This document shows positions 45,423-57,107 of a DNA stretch of 64,000 nucleotides, piece after piece (position 1 is the first letter of the stretch; the number at the start of each line of letters is the position of its first letter). Source of the DNA: Liriodendron chinense. Taxonomy: Eukaryota > Streptophyta > Magnoliopsida > Magnoliales > Magnoliaceae. The stretch is from contig ML058386.1 of assembly GCA_003013855.2 (NCBI GenBank), positions 1,054,001 through 1,118,000 of the forward strand. Direction: 5' to 3'. Made by a program: the position numbers and the translations under genes. The notes under the pieces are model-generated. The model saw only the letters and a program-made list of their open reading frames with translations, was not told where the DNA came from and did not search any database.

Positions 45423-46890
45423 TTAAGATGGATCCTCCTACTCCAAGAATTTAACATAGAAATACGTGATAAGAAAGGAGTAGAGAACGTAGTGGCTGAC
45501 CATCTCTCTCGACTTGTTCTCACTGATTCCCCTGAGACGACCGCGATCAATGACATGTTCCCTGATGAACAACTATTTAAAGTCTCCCAATTGCCTTGGT
45601 ATGCGGACATTGCTAACTATCTTGCTATAGGTACAACTCCGACACATTGGAAAAAGCAAGATAAAGATAAGTTCTTCAACGAGGTGAGGAAATTCCTATG
45701 GGACGATCCTTACTTATTCAAGTATTATCCCGATTAAATTATAATGAGATCAATGCCAGATGATGAGCAACAAAGTATCATCTCCTTTTGTCATTCTCAA
45801 GTGTGTGATGGCTACTTTTCGGCTAAGAAGACCACCGCTAAAATTCTACAATGTGAGTTTTATTGGCCCACTATATTCAAGGACACCCACTGAGTTTTAT
45901 AAAACATGTGAGCCTTGTCAGAAATTGGGAGGAATCTCCCATAGAAATATGATGCCACTCAATCCCATCTTAATAATCAAAATTTTTTATTGTTGGGCCA
46001 TCGATTTCATGGGTCCATTCCCATGTTCTTTTAGAAACGTATATATCTTGCTTACCGTCGACAGTGTCCAAATGGGTCGAGGCGATTCCATGCCGGAATA
46101 ATGACCATAAAACAGTCATTCGTTTCTTAAAAGAGAATATTCTTTCCCCGTTTGGAACACCTCGAGTCATCGTAAGTGATGGAGGGTCTCACTTTTGTAA
46201 TCACCCATTTGAAGCCTTAATGAAGAAATATGGCGTTAATCACAAAGTGAGCACTCCCTATCACCCACAAATAAGTGGACAAGCTGAGATATCCAATAGG
46301 GAGATTAAACATATTTTGGAGAAAACGGTGAACCCCGATCGTAAAGATTGGTCGCTTCGACTTACCGATGCACTATGGGCTTACCGTACTGTTTTTAAGA
46401 CCCCTATTGAAATGTCCCCCTATAGGCTTGTTTATGGGAAGGCTTGTCACTTACCTGTGGAGCTGGAACATAAGGTGTATTGGGCAATAAAGAAGATGAA
46501 TTTTTATTCTGACAAGGCAAGCTCGTTGCGCAAACTTCAATTAAATGAACTTGCGGAAATCCGGAACGAAGCATATGAGAATGCGAGAATTTACAAGGAC
46601 AAGACGAATGTATTCCATGATAAGAACATTCTTCGTAAGACATTCACGATTAATCAACAAGTCCTTATGTATAATTCTCGTTTACACTTATTTCCGGGGA
46701 AATTGCGATCTCGATGGACCGGTCCTTACATTGTGCAAACTGTCTATCCATATGGGACCGTCGAGTTGTTAAATCCAAGGAACGACAACATCTTTAAGGC
46801 GAATGGTCAGCGATTAAAGCCGTTCTTTGAGAAGTTTCCTTCAGAAGGTATGTCCATACCTCTGACTGATCCTGTGTATCAGGATGTTTT
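45423..46890 (+). pseudogene. pol: E0 pol fragment: end of RNase H and integrase
   Basis: Resumes after E5 with RWILLLQEF and VADHLSRLVL. A TAA at 45735-45737 replaces CAA. The zinc-binding His is damaged (CDGYF for CGGHF) and an extra base near 45892 shifts the frame. From 46064 the integrase is open to the end, with VSDGGSHF, QAEISN and WTGPYIVQ. The stop after QDV is lost because a deletion joins it directly to later non-coding sequence near 46885, so the frame runs on to 46945. Inactive. Confidence 0.92.
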
Positions 46891-47617
46891 ATATGTGAAT
46901 TCCCCTATTTATGTGATTGATAGAAATTTGAACACTCTATCCTAATTCACATTACACGATTTTCATGGGTTGAAAGGATTATGTGATTTGTGGATTAGCT
47001 AGACTTTTCTTTAAGGTATTGAGAAACCAAGCTGGGGTACTTTGTCTATCCTTGTCCATGGGAAAAAAACGAAAGATATGGATTTCTAAAAATCCTATCT
47101 AATTTAAAAAGAAAAAAGGAAAAGGAAGGATGAAATTGGGAATGGTGGAAAAATGGTGGAAAATTTCGATTAGGGCTACTTATTACCAACTGGGGGATGG
47201 TCTACCCGTAACCAAAGTCGAAAATGGGACGTAGTGTGAAAGCCGTTGGAAGGACAGTAAGGCAAACTCCTGTCATTGGCTTGTTGTTGCTCTATATACC
47301 TTGAGATCTGTAGTCTGGTTGATCTATGAAGAAGATAATCCTGGAAACTCATGAGATGAACTTTCACTATGCACAGTAGGTTGAATTTGTTCAAGTTCTT
47401 CTATTTATCAAACAATCAGCGGGAATTTCTTATACACACTTATTATGTTTTGAGAGTTTACGGTTTCAACCTCTATCACTTAATTTTTCTGACTCTTACA
47501 CTTGTGTGTCTTGGGATGTAAAGAAGAATGGTTTCTAAAGGAGAATTGGGTTTTGGAGAATGAAACTTGTTTCACACATGTTTTGCTCGGGACTAGCAAA
47601 ATGCTGGTTGGGGGGTG
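46891..47617 (+). other. E0 non-coding 3' region, shortened
   Basis: About 400 bp present in siblings, including the internal purine tract, is missing at the junction near 46885-46890. The conserved block (about 47174-47285) and the PPT GGGGGGTG (47610-47617) remain. Confidence 0.85.
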
Positions 47618-47855
47618 TGTTGAGCTCTTAATTGTGCATATTCTAACCCCAATTCATCACTCATTATGCAAGGTTTTCATGATTTAAAGACTAATCTAAT
47701 GCATGGATTTGTGATTGTAGGGATAAGAGAGAGAATTCATCAATTGGAGACTCAAAGACGCTATTTACAAGCATAGAAGATTAAAGGACTAAGCGTCAAA
47801 GGATGGAAGAAAGAAGTCAGAGGAAAAAAGAAAGAAAGCAGAAGAATGTGCCCAA

Positions 47856-48115
47856 GACCGGTCGTCCATAGCCAGGACCGGTCGTCCGACCGGTCCGAAC
47901 ACTCACCAAAAGAGAACTCTGCTGCCAATCTCACTGAACCATCCACGACCGGTCGTGCGACTAGTCGTCCCCAGCTCGGACCGGTCGTGCGACCGGTCCT
48001 TGAATTAAAATGTGGGTCTGAATTTTCCGAAAACTCTCTGGATGATTTTTGCACTTTTGAGACCGGTCATGCGACCGGTCGTCCTGGAGCTCAGACCGGT
48101 CGCGCGACTTGTCGT
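47856..48115. repeat. GACCGGTC array with 12-bp pitch in E0 3' LTR
   Basis: Five octamer pairs, most with a 4-nt spacer (GTCC, GTGC, ATGC, GCGC) instead of 2 nt; some copies are decayed (GACTAGTC, GACTTGTC). Confidence 0.93.
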
Positions 48116-48218
48116 TTGCATAACAGATAGCTTTCCAATTCTGGACTCTGAAATTCCTTGCGCATTGCGTAACCTTACGCAATTTCTAGATGATTCCAAT
48201 GCAGCAGAGCGTCTCCAC

Positions 48219-48227
48219 TATAAAAGG
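48219..48227 (+). promoter_or_regulatory. TATA box of E0 3' LTR
   Basis: TATAAAAGG in CCACTATAAAAGGAGACC. Confidence 0.8.
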
Positions 48228-48405
48228 AGACCTAGGGATCGTTCCTAGGGCATCTTAGAAGTGATTGAGCATGGTGGGAGATGGCAGAAGTCGGATTTGG
48301 AGTTCTACAACTCCTCCTAGTTTGTTCTTTTAGTTTCATGTTTTGTTTGGTTGTTATGATTTGTTTAGTTCTTTTCATGTTTCTTTCGGATCATGAACGG
48401 CTAAA

Positions 48406-48427
48406 CCTCTTAGCTAGGGCTAAGAGG
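48406..48427 (+). other. Leader hairpin of E0 3' LTR
   Basis: Perfect 9-bp CCTCTTAGC / GCTAAGAGG stem, loop TAGG. Confidence 0.78.
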
Positions 48428-49215
48428 TGAAGCTTGTAGTGAATCTAAGATGTTTCAATTCGTTTGATTTGGTTTCAAGTTGGATTATTAGTGAAGAACG
48501 ATGGTTTGAAGCTTAAATAAAGTTCTAAGTAGTTTTTCTTAATCTTATGATGGCTCATGGATGTTTAAAAGAATTGCTTGAGTTCTTAATTGTTTTGAGA
48601 TAGTCTAGACCTGTATGATCTGAGGGATTGGATTTAATACGCTCTAGATCTATGATCTTCATTTGGGAACTTCTTACCAAAGGTCTATTTTTTAGAAATT
48701 CTGAAGTATGTGAGACTGTGTATGTGATTTGGATCAAGTTCAAATCATGACCTAGTTTTATCTTGTGATAGGATTTAATGATGGTTATGATTGTGATCTT
48801 AAATTGTTGAAATTGGGACTGACCTATGCAATTGAGTATGCTCATGCTCTAGCTTGAATTAAGAGAATCATATACATGATTCACACATATGACAGATTGT
48901 TTGGTTTAACTGCTCTATCATCCAACTAGATAGAACTTAATTTCAATTTTAGTTGAGAAAGTGATAAACCACAGCGAATTGAGCATCAAGGAATTGCTAC
49001 AAGTGGATCCTTGAACCCCTAGTGCCTTTTATTAATTGTTTACCTTCAGTTTAATTCAAAGTTACTATCTACATCAATCTTTTACAAATCTGTAGTTAGC
49101 TCTTCAGTAGAACTATTGAAGTGTTTTGTGAATTCCTACATAAGTCCCTATGGATCGACCTCGGTCTTACCGAGATTATTACTACATCACAACCCTACAC
49201 TTGGGGAAGCGAACA

Positions 49216-50070
49216 GTTGTCTTTATTAAGAGTCCATCTACTCAATTCCCTGTGGGAGTTGAGTGTAGAGTTTGCTTGTCAAACTCAAACTAGGGACGTT
49301 GGCCGTTCCTTAGCTTATTTGTCAGCCTTAAGACTAGGGGTTGTTTGGCACTCCTTGGGCCATTTGCCGGACCTAAACAAAGTCTCCAAGGGAGAGCCTC
49401 CGACACGGGAGTGAACGTGTGTCGGTTGAGAGTTAGCCTATGTCCAAAACTCCGTTCGGGTTGAGAGTTAGCCCTTTGTCTAAAACTCTAGTTATGGTTA
49501 AGAGGTGAACTGGTAAAACCTCCGTGTAAAGGTTGAGAGGTGAACCTCATTTAAAACCTCCGATAATGAATGCCGGTGTGCTCAAAGGAATTGAGTACTT
49601 GAACCGGGAGTGGAGTAGACCCAAAGTCGAACCACTATACATGCTTGTGTTTGTTATTGAATTGAGCAAATTGATATCTTAGCATTGTAAGTTTAATTGT
49701 TTAATTATAAATGCTTCATAGGAATGTATGCTAGGCACTAGATAGGCACATCTACATACAAGATGTACTTTCACTAGTAGTGTAGACTTGAACTCATTGA
49801 TCCATTCTCATAAGTCTACATAGAAAGCATATATTAGGAGCTTGATTAATTATATCATTTGATTATCTATGCATGCTTAAGACTAGATTGTTTATTGCTT
49901 AAACCATATACTAGTCTTGTGATTGGACCCACTTAGGCTTGGAAGCTGAAGTGTTCTTGCTTACTTAGTTTAATTTGTTACATTGTGTAAGTAGGCGAAA
50001 AGAATTTCAAAAGGTCCTAATCACCCCCTCCTATAGGACTTAGCCATAATTCTAGTTGCTCTTTAAGCTT
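49216..50070 (+). mobile_element. C1: remnant of copia 5' LTR
   Basis: Matches, in reverse orientation, the solo LTR at 8962-10919 (shared phrases such as CTTGTGATTGGACCCACTTAG and AATCACCCCCTC). The exact LTR end is unclear because the last bases diverge, and I see no normal copia PBS after it. E0 lies to its left, inserted into this LTR. Short frames here are not genes. Confidence 0.75.
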
Positions 50071-50089
50071 CCGCAGATACGAAGGTGTC

Positions 50090-51084
50090 ATGTTAGACTA
50101 CCGACGTACTTTCAGAAAGCGACAAGAGACTATGTCAGAAGAAGATTGAAACAAACTCGATAAAAAGGCTAAGATCTCAATTCAGTTGTACCTAACAGAT
50201 GACGTCCTCTATAACGTCATGAGGGAGAAGACGGTGCGATTGATATATGGGTGAAACTAAAAAAAATCTATGCAAAGAAATGTCTAGAGAATCATTTGTA
50301 TTTGATGCTTCAGTTATTCAACCTGAAGATGACGGAGGGGGACGATGTTGAGGACCACATCAACAATTTTAATGGGCTTGTTTACAAACTATTGGACGTA
50401 CGAGAACAGATGACGGATAAATATCAGACATGCATCCTGCTGAATTCTTTTCTAAATTCATATGAGTCGTTTAAAGACTCTTTGTGCGTAGGAAGGGAGA
50501 CCATCAACGTCGAGATCGTTATCTTAGCCTTTCTGACGCACTAGTTACAAGGGGAGAAATTTTGAATGGAATACTGGATCCTCTCATTCGAGATCCAAGT
50601 CCAAGGGCAAGGGAAAGGGAAAGTTGAAGTGTTAGGCTTGTGGCATGACAGGGCACATGAAATGAGATTACAAGAATCCAAAATCTAAGAAAGAGAAGAC
50701 AGATAAAACTTCAAGAGAGGCCCATACTATAAAATTATCTGAGGATAGCAGTGATGTATGCGAGGTCTTAATGGTGTTGAAATCGGGGTTTCTCAGCGAT
50801 GAGTGGCTCATGGACTTTGGAGCTTCATATTACATATGCCCTGATCGGAGCGCCTTTTATCTCATATAGAGAATATGAGGGTGGTTCGGTATTTTTAGGT
50901 GATGACTACACTTGTAAAGTTATGGGGATTGGATCCGTGCACATCAAGATCTTCAATGTGATCGAACGGACCTTTACAAAAGTGAGGCACGTTCCCAGGT
51001 TGAAGAAAAATTTGATTTCTCTTGGTGCACTCGAGGCAATGGGTTGCAAGTTCATTGGTTTTGTAAGGTTTCAAAGGGGGTGTT
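50090..51084 (+). pseudogene. gag: C1 copia gag and protease, degenerate
   Basis: Tork-like copia gag with several frameshifts: LDKKAKISIQLYL near 50160, then an open stretch 50251-50544 with YLMLQLFNLKMTEGDDVEDHI. A zinc-knuckle remnant (GMTGHMK) is near 50640, the protease motif DFGASYYICP near 50815, and the LKKNLISLGALEAMG segment near 51000-51050 that follows protease in copia elements. There is no integrase, RT or RNase H. Soon after, AAAGGGGGTG (51072-51083 region) looks like a PPT leading straight into the 3' LTR. It is an internally shortened copia element. Confidence 0.8.
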
Positions 51085-51844
51085 TGTTCGCTTCCCCAAG
51101 TGTAGGGTTGCGATGTAGTAATAATCTCGGTAAGACCGAGGTCGATCCATAGGGAAGGAAGTAAACAATTCAAATTATCCTAATAACTAGAATCTTAAGA
51201 GGTTTGTGAAATTGGTTTTGAACATAAAATAGAAAATCTGATAATGAAAAGATAACTAGAGCATCAAGGATCCACTTATATCTCTCCTTAGATGCATAAT
51301 TCGCTATGGTTTCTCACTTTCTCAACTAGAATCGAAATTAAGATCTATCTAGTCGGATGATAAAACAGTTAAACCAAACAATCTGCCATATGTAAGATCA
51401 ATGTATATGATTCACTCAATGCAAGCTAGGACGAGCATACTCAATTGCATAAGTCAGTCCCAATTCCAATAGGCTAAGATCACAATCATAACCATCATTA
51501 AATCCTATCACAAGACAAAACTAGATCATGATTTGAACTTGATTCAAATCACATGCACAGTCTCACATACTTTAGAATTTTCAGAAAAGTAAACTTTTGG
51601 TAAGAAGTTCCCACATGAAAATCATAAATCTAGAGCGTATTCCAATTCCTCAGATCATAGAGGTCTAGACTAGTTCACAACAATTAAGAACTCAAGCAAT
51701 TCTTCCAAATATCCATGAGTCATCATAAGACTAAGAAAAATTACTTAGCACTTGAATTAAACTTCAAACTATTGTTCTTAAACATAAAATCCAACTTGAA
51801 CCAATAAAATGAATTAAACAATATAAGAAAACTAAAAGGTTCAC

Positions 51845-51864
51845 CTCTTAGCTCTAGCTAAGAG
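51845..51864 (-). other. Leader hairpin of E6 3' LTR
   Basis: Perfect 8-bp CTCTTAGC / GCTAAGAG stem with a 4-nt loop. Confidence 0.76.
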
Positions 51865-52008
51865 ATTAGCTAATGAAAAGCATATTAAAAATAAAACTAG
51901 AACTAAGAAAAAGAAGAAAAACTAGATGGAGGAGGCTAGGAAGCCTCCTATGACTTGAACTCCTTGCTCCCCACGTCCTTGGTTGATTTGAAATAGAAGA
52001 GAGCACCT

Positions 52009-52017
52009 CCTTTTATA
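52009..52017 (-). promoter_or_regulatory. TATA box of E6 3' LTR
   Basis: TATAAAAGG on the minus strand followed by AGGTGCTCTC, the E3-type context. Confidence 0.78.
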
Positions 52018-52795
52018 GTGCAGCAATAGTACATCAACATAGCAGAATTTGTTTCGCTTGGTACGGCTTAACCAATGGTCGGATTGCCTTCAAATTTGAT
52101 TTGTTGCTTCCTTGTAATGTGATATTCCTCATAGATGATTTAGATTTCCAAGATTATCCTCTGAATGGGCCCACCAATCATATCACCGACCGTCTCTCAA
52201 AATCGCGCACTTCGGGTACCTTCAGAACCAGTCATCTTTCTTTCAACGCTCCGGAGTGTAAAGATGTCGGATTGATCCCAAATTTTGAACATTGGTAGAA
52301 AACTTCCTTCTATACATGATAGATGGATTAGATTGTCCAAAACAATCCCAGAATATGGTCCGAAAATTAGAAAACTTAGGGCTTTTATAAACTCTGCGCA
52401 GCTGAATCTTTCTGGATGGTCCATCCTTCTTCAACCGCTACAATCAAACCACACATCCTTTTCATCTAAAACTTTGTGGTTATTTATATATGGATGTGGT
52501 CTAAAATATGGTCAAAGTATATTCTTCATATCATCAATGATGGGTCACCTGGACCGGCCCAGAGTGGAGTAGGCGGAATCTGGAACTTTCTGGACAGTTC
52601 GTATTGTTTTGGCCACCACGGTCAATCCGTAGCTCCGATCGACACGAAACCACTTGGGTTAGTTCAGCGTCGAGTTCCTCTTCGACGTGGATGTGTTGGA
52701 TTTCTAAATATCATTCAGATGGGCTTAAAAAACTGGTCCAAAAAATTAGAAATGGGAATGGCCTGCTGTCTGCAATCTGAAACCCTAAATTGCAT

Positions 52796-52925
52796 GGCCG
52801 ACCGGTCAAGACCGGTCTAGACCGGTCGGACAGGGCTGGCCGACCGGTCTAGACCTGTCTAGTTTGGTCCAGCAACCTCTGTAGAAGGCAGAATTGTTGG
52901 CCGACCGGTCTTGACCGGTCGGACC
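52796..52925. repeat. GACCGGTC array in E6 3' LTR
   Basis: A triplet of octamers on a 10-bp pitch (about 52799-52828), a pair with a decayed second copy near 52840-52858, and a clean pair near 52904-52922. Confidence 0.93.
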
Positions 52926-53171
52926 ACCTTTTGGGGCTCCTTTTTCTTTCCTTTCTTCTTTCTCTTCTTTCCTTTCTTCTTCCCTCTTTTGTTCTTCCTT
53001 TCCTTTGATCTTCAAGGTATGTAAGAAGGGTCTCAAAGCATCCGAAAGATGAAGTCTCTCTTTCATTCCTACAACCACAAAACTATGCATTAGATTAGCC
53101 TTTAAATCATGAAAATCATGCATAATGAGTGATGAATTGGGGTTAGAATATGCACAATTAAGAGCTCAACA

Positions 53172-54424
53172 CACCCCCCAACCAGCATTTTGCTAGTCTC
53201 GAGCAAAACATGCGTGAAACAAGTTTCATTCTCCAAAATCCAACTCTCCTCTAGAAACTATTCTTCTATACATTCCAAGACACACAAGCATAAAAATCAG
53301 AGAACTTAGGTGATAGAGGTTGAAACCTTAAACTCTCAGAACATAATAAGTGTTTATATGAAATTCCCGCTGATTGATTGATAAATAGAAGAACTTGAAC
53401 AAATTCAACCTAGTGTGCATAGTGAAAGCTTATCTCATGAGTTTTCGAGATTATCTTCTTCATAGATCAACTAAACTATAGATCTCAAGGTGTATAGAGC
53501 AACAACATGCCTATGACAGGAATTTGTCTTACCGTCCTTCTGACGGCTTTCACACTACGTCCCATTTTCGGCTTTGGTTACGGGTAGACCTTCCCCCGGT
53601 TGGTAGTAGGTAGCCCTAATCGAAATTTTCCACCATTTTTCCATCATTCCTAATTTTATCCTTCCTTTCCTTTTTCTTTTACATTAGATATGATTTTTAG
53701 AAATCCATATCTTTTGTTATTTTCCCATGGACAAAGATGGACAAAGTACCCGCCTTGGTTTCTCAACACCTTAAATCAAAGTATAGCTAATCCATAAATC
53801 ACATAATCCTTTCAACCCATGAAAATCGTGTAATGTGAACTAGGTGTAAAAGTGTTCAAATTTTCTATCACTCACATAAATAGGGGAATTCACATATAAA
53901 ACCATTATATTAAGAGAAGTTCAAAGCTTGCAACATCACTCACTTCGTATCTCCTCTTCTTATGCTCGTATCATCTTGAATGCATAAAAACAACGTTTTC
54001 CAAAAGAGTTTTGAATTTTAGAAAGATAAAAAAAAATTCTACATAATTGCTCGAAATGTCACAAAAGCTAGTAGATTCATCTAAGGAATCTCACCCCCCA
54101 ACCAAAATCTTACATTGTCCTCAATGTAATAAGATATGCAATATGCATGACATGAGAGCAATGACATAAAACAAAGGAGAGTAAGAACGAGAGTACCTGC
54201 GGTAGCAAGTAGATCAATTCTAGCATCTTCCATTGTCTCGATGAGACTTATTCAATCTTAAATGCAGAAAGAAATCCTAACCTACCTACCTACTTTTGAT
54301 TAGTCCGATCGACTACATGATCAAATTTGAGCAGGATCTTCATGAATTCAATAGGTTTCTCATGAGGACCATCCAAAGTCCTGCTCGAATGTATACTTGG
54401 GTGCGTTTCTTCATGAAGGTCCAA
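53172..54424 (-). other. E6 non-coding 3' region with PPT
   Basis: PPT 53172-53179 next to the LTR, conserved block about 53515-53625, internal purine tract 54092-54105, and CAGGTACT (reverse, near 54195). The layout matches E3. Confidence 0.85.
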
Positions 54425-55909
54425 TCATAGTGTGCACCACACGCATGTAAGGAGGAGATAAGAGCAAAAAAAAAGATATCTCCTCAACTTCTGAATTGGG
54501 TTGTAATTGATTAAAAATGGGTCCTCCCAATCAGAATTTTCAATGGGTTGAAGAACCCATGATGGTGGAGAGACATTCATTAAGTATTTTTCAGTTTGGG
54601 TTGTCTCCTCCACAAATTCAGAATTGCATGGTGCTTCCACAAACAATGGTAAATAGTGTAAATCAGTGGGATGGTGCTCTTCAGGAACCGAAACCATGTC
54701 TAACAAACTATCTAACTCCATAATCATCTCATCATCCAGATCATAGGGGTGGGTCATGCATTCTTCTAGGAAATCGAGAGAGTGAGATGAATGGTCATCG
54801 TTCTCCCTAAGTGATTGAGAAAATTTTGTTTCAAGGGTAAGGAATTCCTCCTCTATAGAGGGGAGGTGTTCCAAAGAAAAATTTTCAGATTCAGTGGTAA
54901 GCACATCATCTAGCATTGGTTGATCTTTTGAAATTTCAGATTGTGCTACCCCATCATCCAAAGAAACAGAATTTTCAACCCAAGGGAGTTCTTCCACAAT
55001 AGAATCCGGCATGTGTTGTTGGTGGAAGGACTCAAAAATATCTACTTCGGCCATCTCTCTAGCAAGAATATCTTCCGGTGACTCAAAAACATTCGGCCCT
55101 TTGGAAGAAGAAATCATGGACTCACAATCATCCTTCAAACCCTCATTGTAGGCAATCAAACTATCACTTTCAGATTTTGTAGATTCCTCGGATTCGCCAA
55201 CTGTCCTTGAAATCTCTTCATCATTCAAATCGGAATAGCTAAAAGAGATAGTTGATTCACCATAATCGATGGTAATGGTAGGATCACTGAGATCTACATC
55301 CCCTAAAACTTTAGTCATCAAATCGGAAGAGGGTTGGGCTTGGATAGCCACATCCTCCTCTATATTGGGGATTGATTCGGTGTTCCCAATGTCGGGTTCA
55401 GGATTTTGAGATTGCGAGAGGTTTTGTATGCATTGCTCAGTTATTTTCATAAACTCTCGCAGCGTATCCTCAAGAGTTCGTGTCAGTTGTGGATCATGAG
55501 AAAGAAACTCTTGAGGATAATTGTTGACATCCATGGTTGGCTCGTCTTCCATTGGACTAGAGGTGTGAGGACTCTCTCGATGAAGACTATACGTGTTATA
55601 TGACGAATACTGATAAGATGGTTGATAGGCATAACCATACAAGTGATCACGCAATGTCTTTACCGGTTGGTCATTACTCCCCCGGTCCTTTTTCTTATTC
55701 CTACCTCCTGTTAAACTTGGTGGAACACTCTTGTTATTTTCAACCTAGTAATCATGTAGCATCTTACGTTGGGGGGTAGTGGAGGTTCTTTGAATCTCAG
55801 TAAAATATTCATGCTTGGAGGAATCCCGATCACAATGAGTTTGGGTCTCCCAATCCGACGTCTCATCCTCCAAAAGGTACTTGTATGCACCATTCGTCCA
55901 ATCATACAT
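54425..55909 (-). pseudogene. E6 long acidic frame of unknown function, one stop
   Basis: The best copy of the unknown protein. It starts MYDWTNGAYKY at 55909 and stays in frame for 494 codons. There is one nonsense codon, TAG at 55745-55747 (codon 55), where the E3 copy has TGG. From 55654 a 409-residue stretch is open. An extra T in a run near 54470 ends it early relative to E3, which has about 50 further residues. It is Tyr-rich early (YGYAYQPSYQYSSYN), strongly acidic throughout, with a LEDTLREFMKITEQ segment that resembles the short helical part of Athila gag, and ends with PPSWVLQPIENSDWEDPF. No known catalytic motif is visible. Confidence 0.8.
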
Positions 55910-56156
55910 GATGAAATTTTAAGGAATTGGAAACTACCCTAATCTAGAAAAAAGAACAAAAAGAAGGGAGATGGAGAGATGTTACCCAATAAAGTGAGAT
56001 ATATGTCAGCAACAATGTCCTACAAAATCCAACAAAAAATTGTTAGTAATCTAAAAAAAAAAAGAAAAAGAAAATCTACTTCTATAAAAACTGAAAATCC
56101 TACCTAACTAAGACTACTCTATAGCTACTGGAACAATTAGAACCGTTTAACCTCTT
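55910..56156 (-). other. E6 leader between PBS and the frame
   Basis: Non-coding, AT-rich, similar to E3 18841-19081. It ends just before the frame with a T-rich stretch. TTTGTAGGACATTG (reverse of about 56012-56026) resembles a 3' splice site. Confidence 0.6.
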
Positions 56157-56174
56157 TCCCCGGCAACGGCGCCA
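56157..56174 (-). other. E6 primer binding site (tRNA-Asp)
   Basis: TGGCGCCGTTGCCGGGGA on the minus strand, perfect. Confidence 0.92.
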
Positions 56175-57098
56175 AAAACTTGTTCGCTTCCCCAAGTGTA
56201 GGGTTGCGATGTAGTAATAATCTCGGTAAGACCGAGGTCGATCCACAGGGAAGGAAGTAAACAATTCAAATTATCCTAAAACTAGAATCTTAAGAGGTTT
56301 GTGAAATTGGTTTTGAACATAAAATAGAAAATCTGATAATGAAAAGATAACTAGAGCATCAACGATCCACTTATAGCTCTCCTTAGATGCATAATTCGCT
56401 ATGGTTTCTCACTTTCTCAACTAGAATCGAAATTAAGATCTATCTAGTCGGATGATAAAACAGTTAAACCAAACAATCTGCCATATGTAAGATTAATGTA
56501 TATGATTCAATGCAAGCTAGGACGAGCATACTCAATTGCATAGGTCAGTCCCAATTCCAATAAGCTAAGATCACAATCATAATCATCATTAAATCCTGTC
56601 ATAAGACAAAACTAGATCATGATTTGAACTTGATTCAAATCACGTGCACAGTCTCACATACTTCAAAATTTTCAGAAAAGTAGACTTTTGGTAAGAAGTT
56701 CCCACATGAAAATCATAAATCTAGAGCGTATTCCAATTCCTCGGATCATACAGGTTAGACTAGTTCACAACAATTAAGAACTCAAGCAATTCTTCCAAAC
56801 ATCCATGAGTCATCATAAGACTAAGAAAAACTACTTAGCACTTGAATTAAACTTCAAACAATTGTTCTTAAACATAAAATCCAACTTGAAACCAATAAAA
56901 CGAATTAAACAATCTAAGAAGCCTATAAGGTTCACCTCTTAGCTCTAGCTAAGAGATTAGCTAATGAAAAGCATATTAAAAATAAAACTAGAACTAAGAA
57001 AAAGAAGAAAAACTAGCTGGAGGAGGCTAGGAAGCCTCCTATGACTTGAACTCCTTGCCCCCACAACCTTGGTTGATTTGGAATAGAAGAGAGCACCT

Positions 57099-57107
57099 CC
57101 TTTTATA
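57099..57107 (-). promoter_or_regulatory. TATA box of E6 5' LTR
   Basis: TATAAAAGG on the minus strand, the promoter that would drive the element. Confidence 0.78.

Larger units (their letters stand above)
47618..49215 (+). repeat. E0 3' LTR
   Basis: 1598 bp, B-type, TGTTGAGCTC to GGGGAAGCGAACA. Array 47856-48115, dyad near 48166-48181, TATA 48219-48227, leader hairpin 48406-48427, U5 hairpin 49160-49174. GTTGT (49216-49220) is the expected target duplication; the other copy is outside the window. Confidence 0.93.
51085..53171 (-). repeat. E6 3' LTR
   Basis: 2087 bp. U5 hairpin 51126-51140, leader hairpin 51845-51864, TATA on the minus strand 52009-52017, array 52796-52925. The middle (about 51980-52790) is like the E3 LTR; the ends are like E5, E0 and E7. 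Confidence 0.94.

Noticed and set aside
49216..49220. GTTGT after E0 as a confirmed target duplication.
   Set aside because: Only one copy is visible because the left end of E0 is outside the window; it is noted as expected, not proven.
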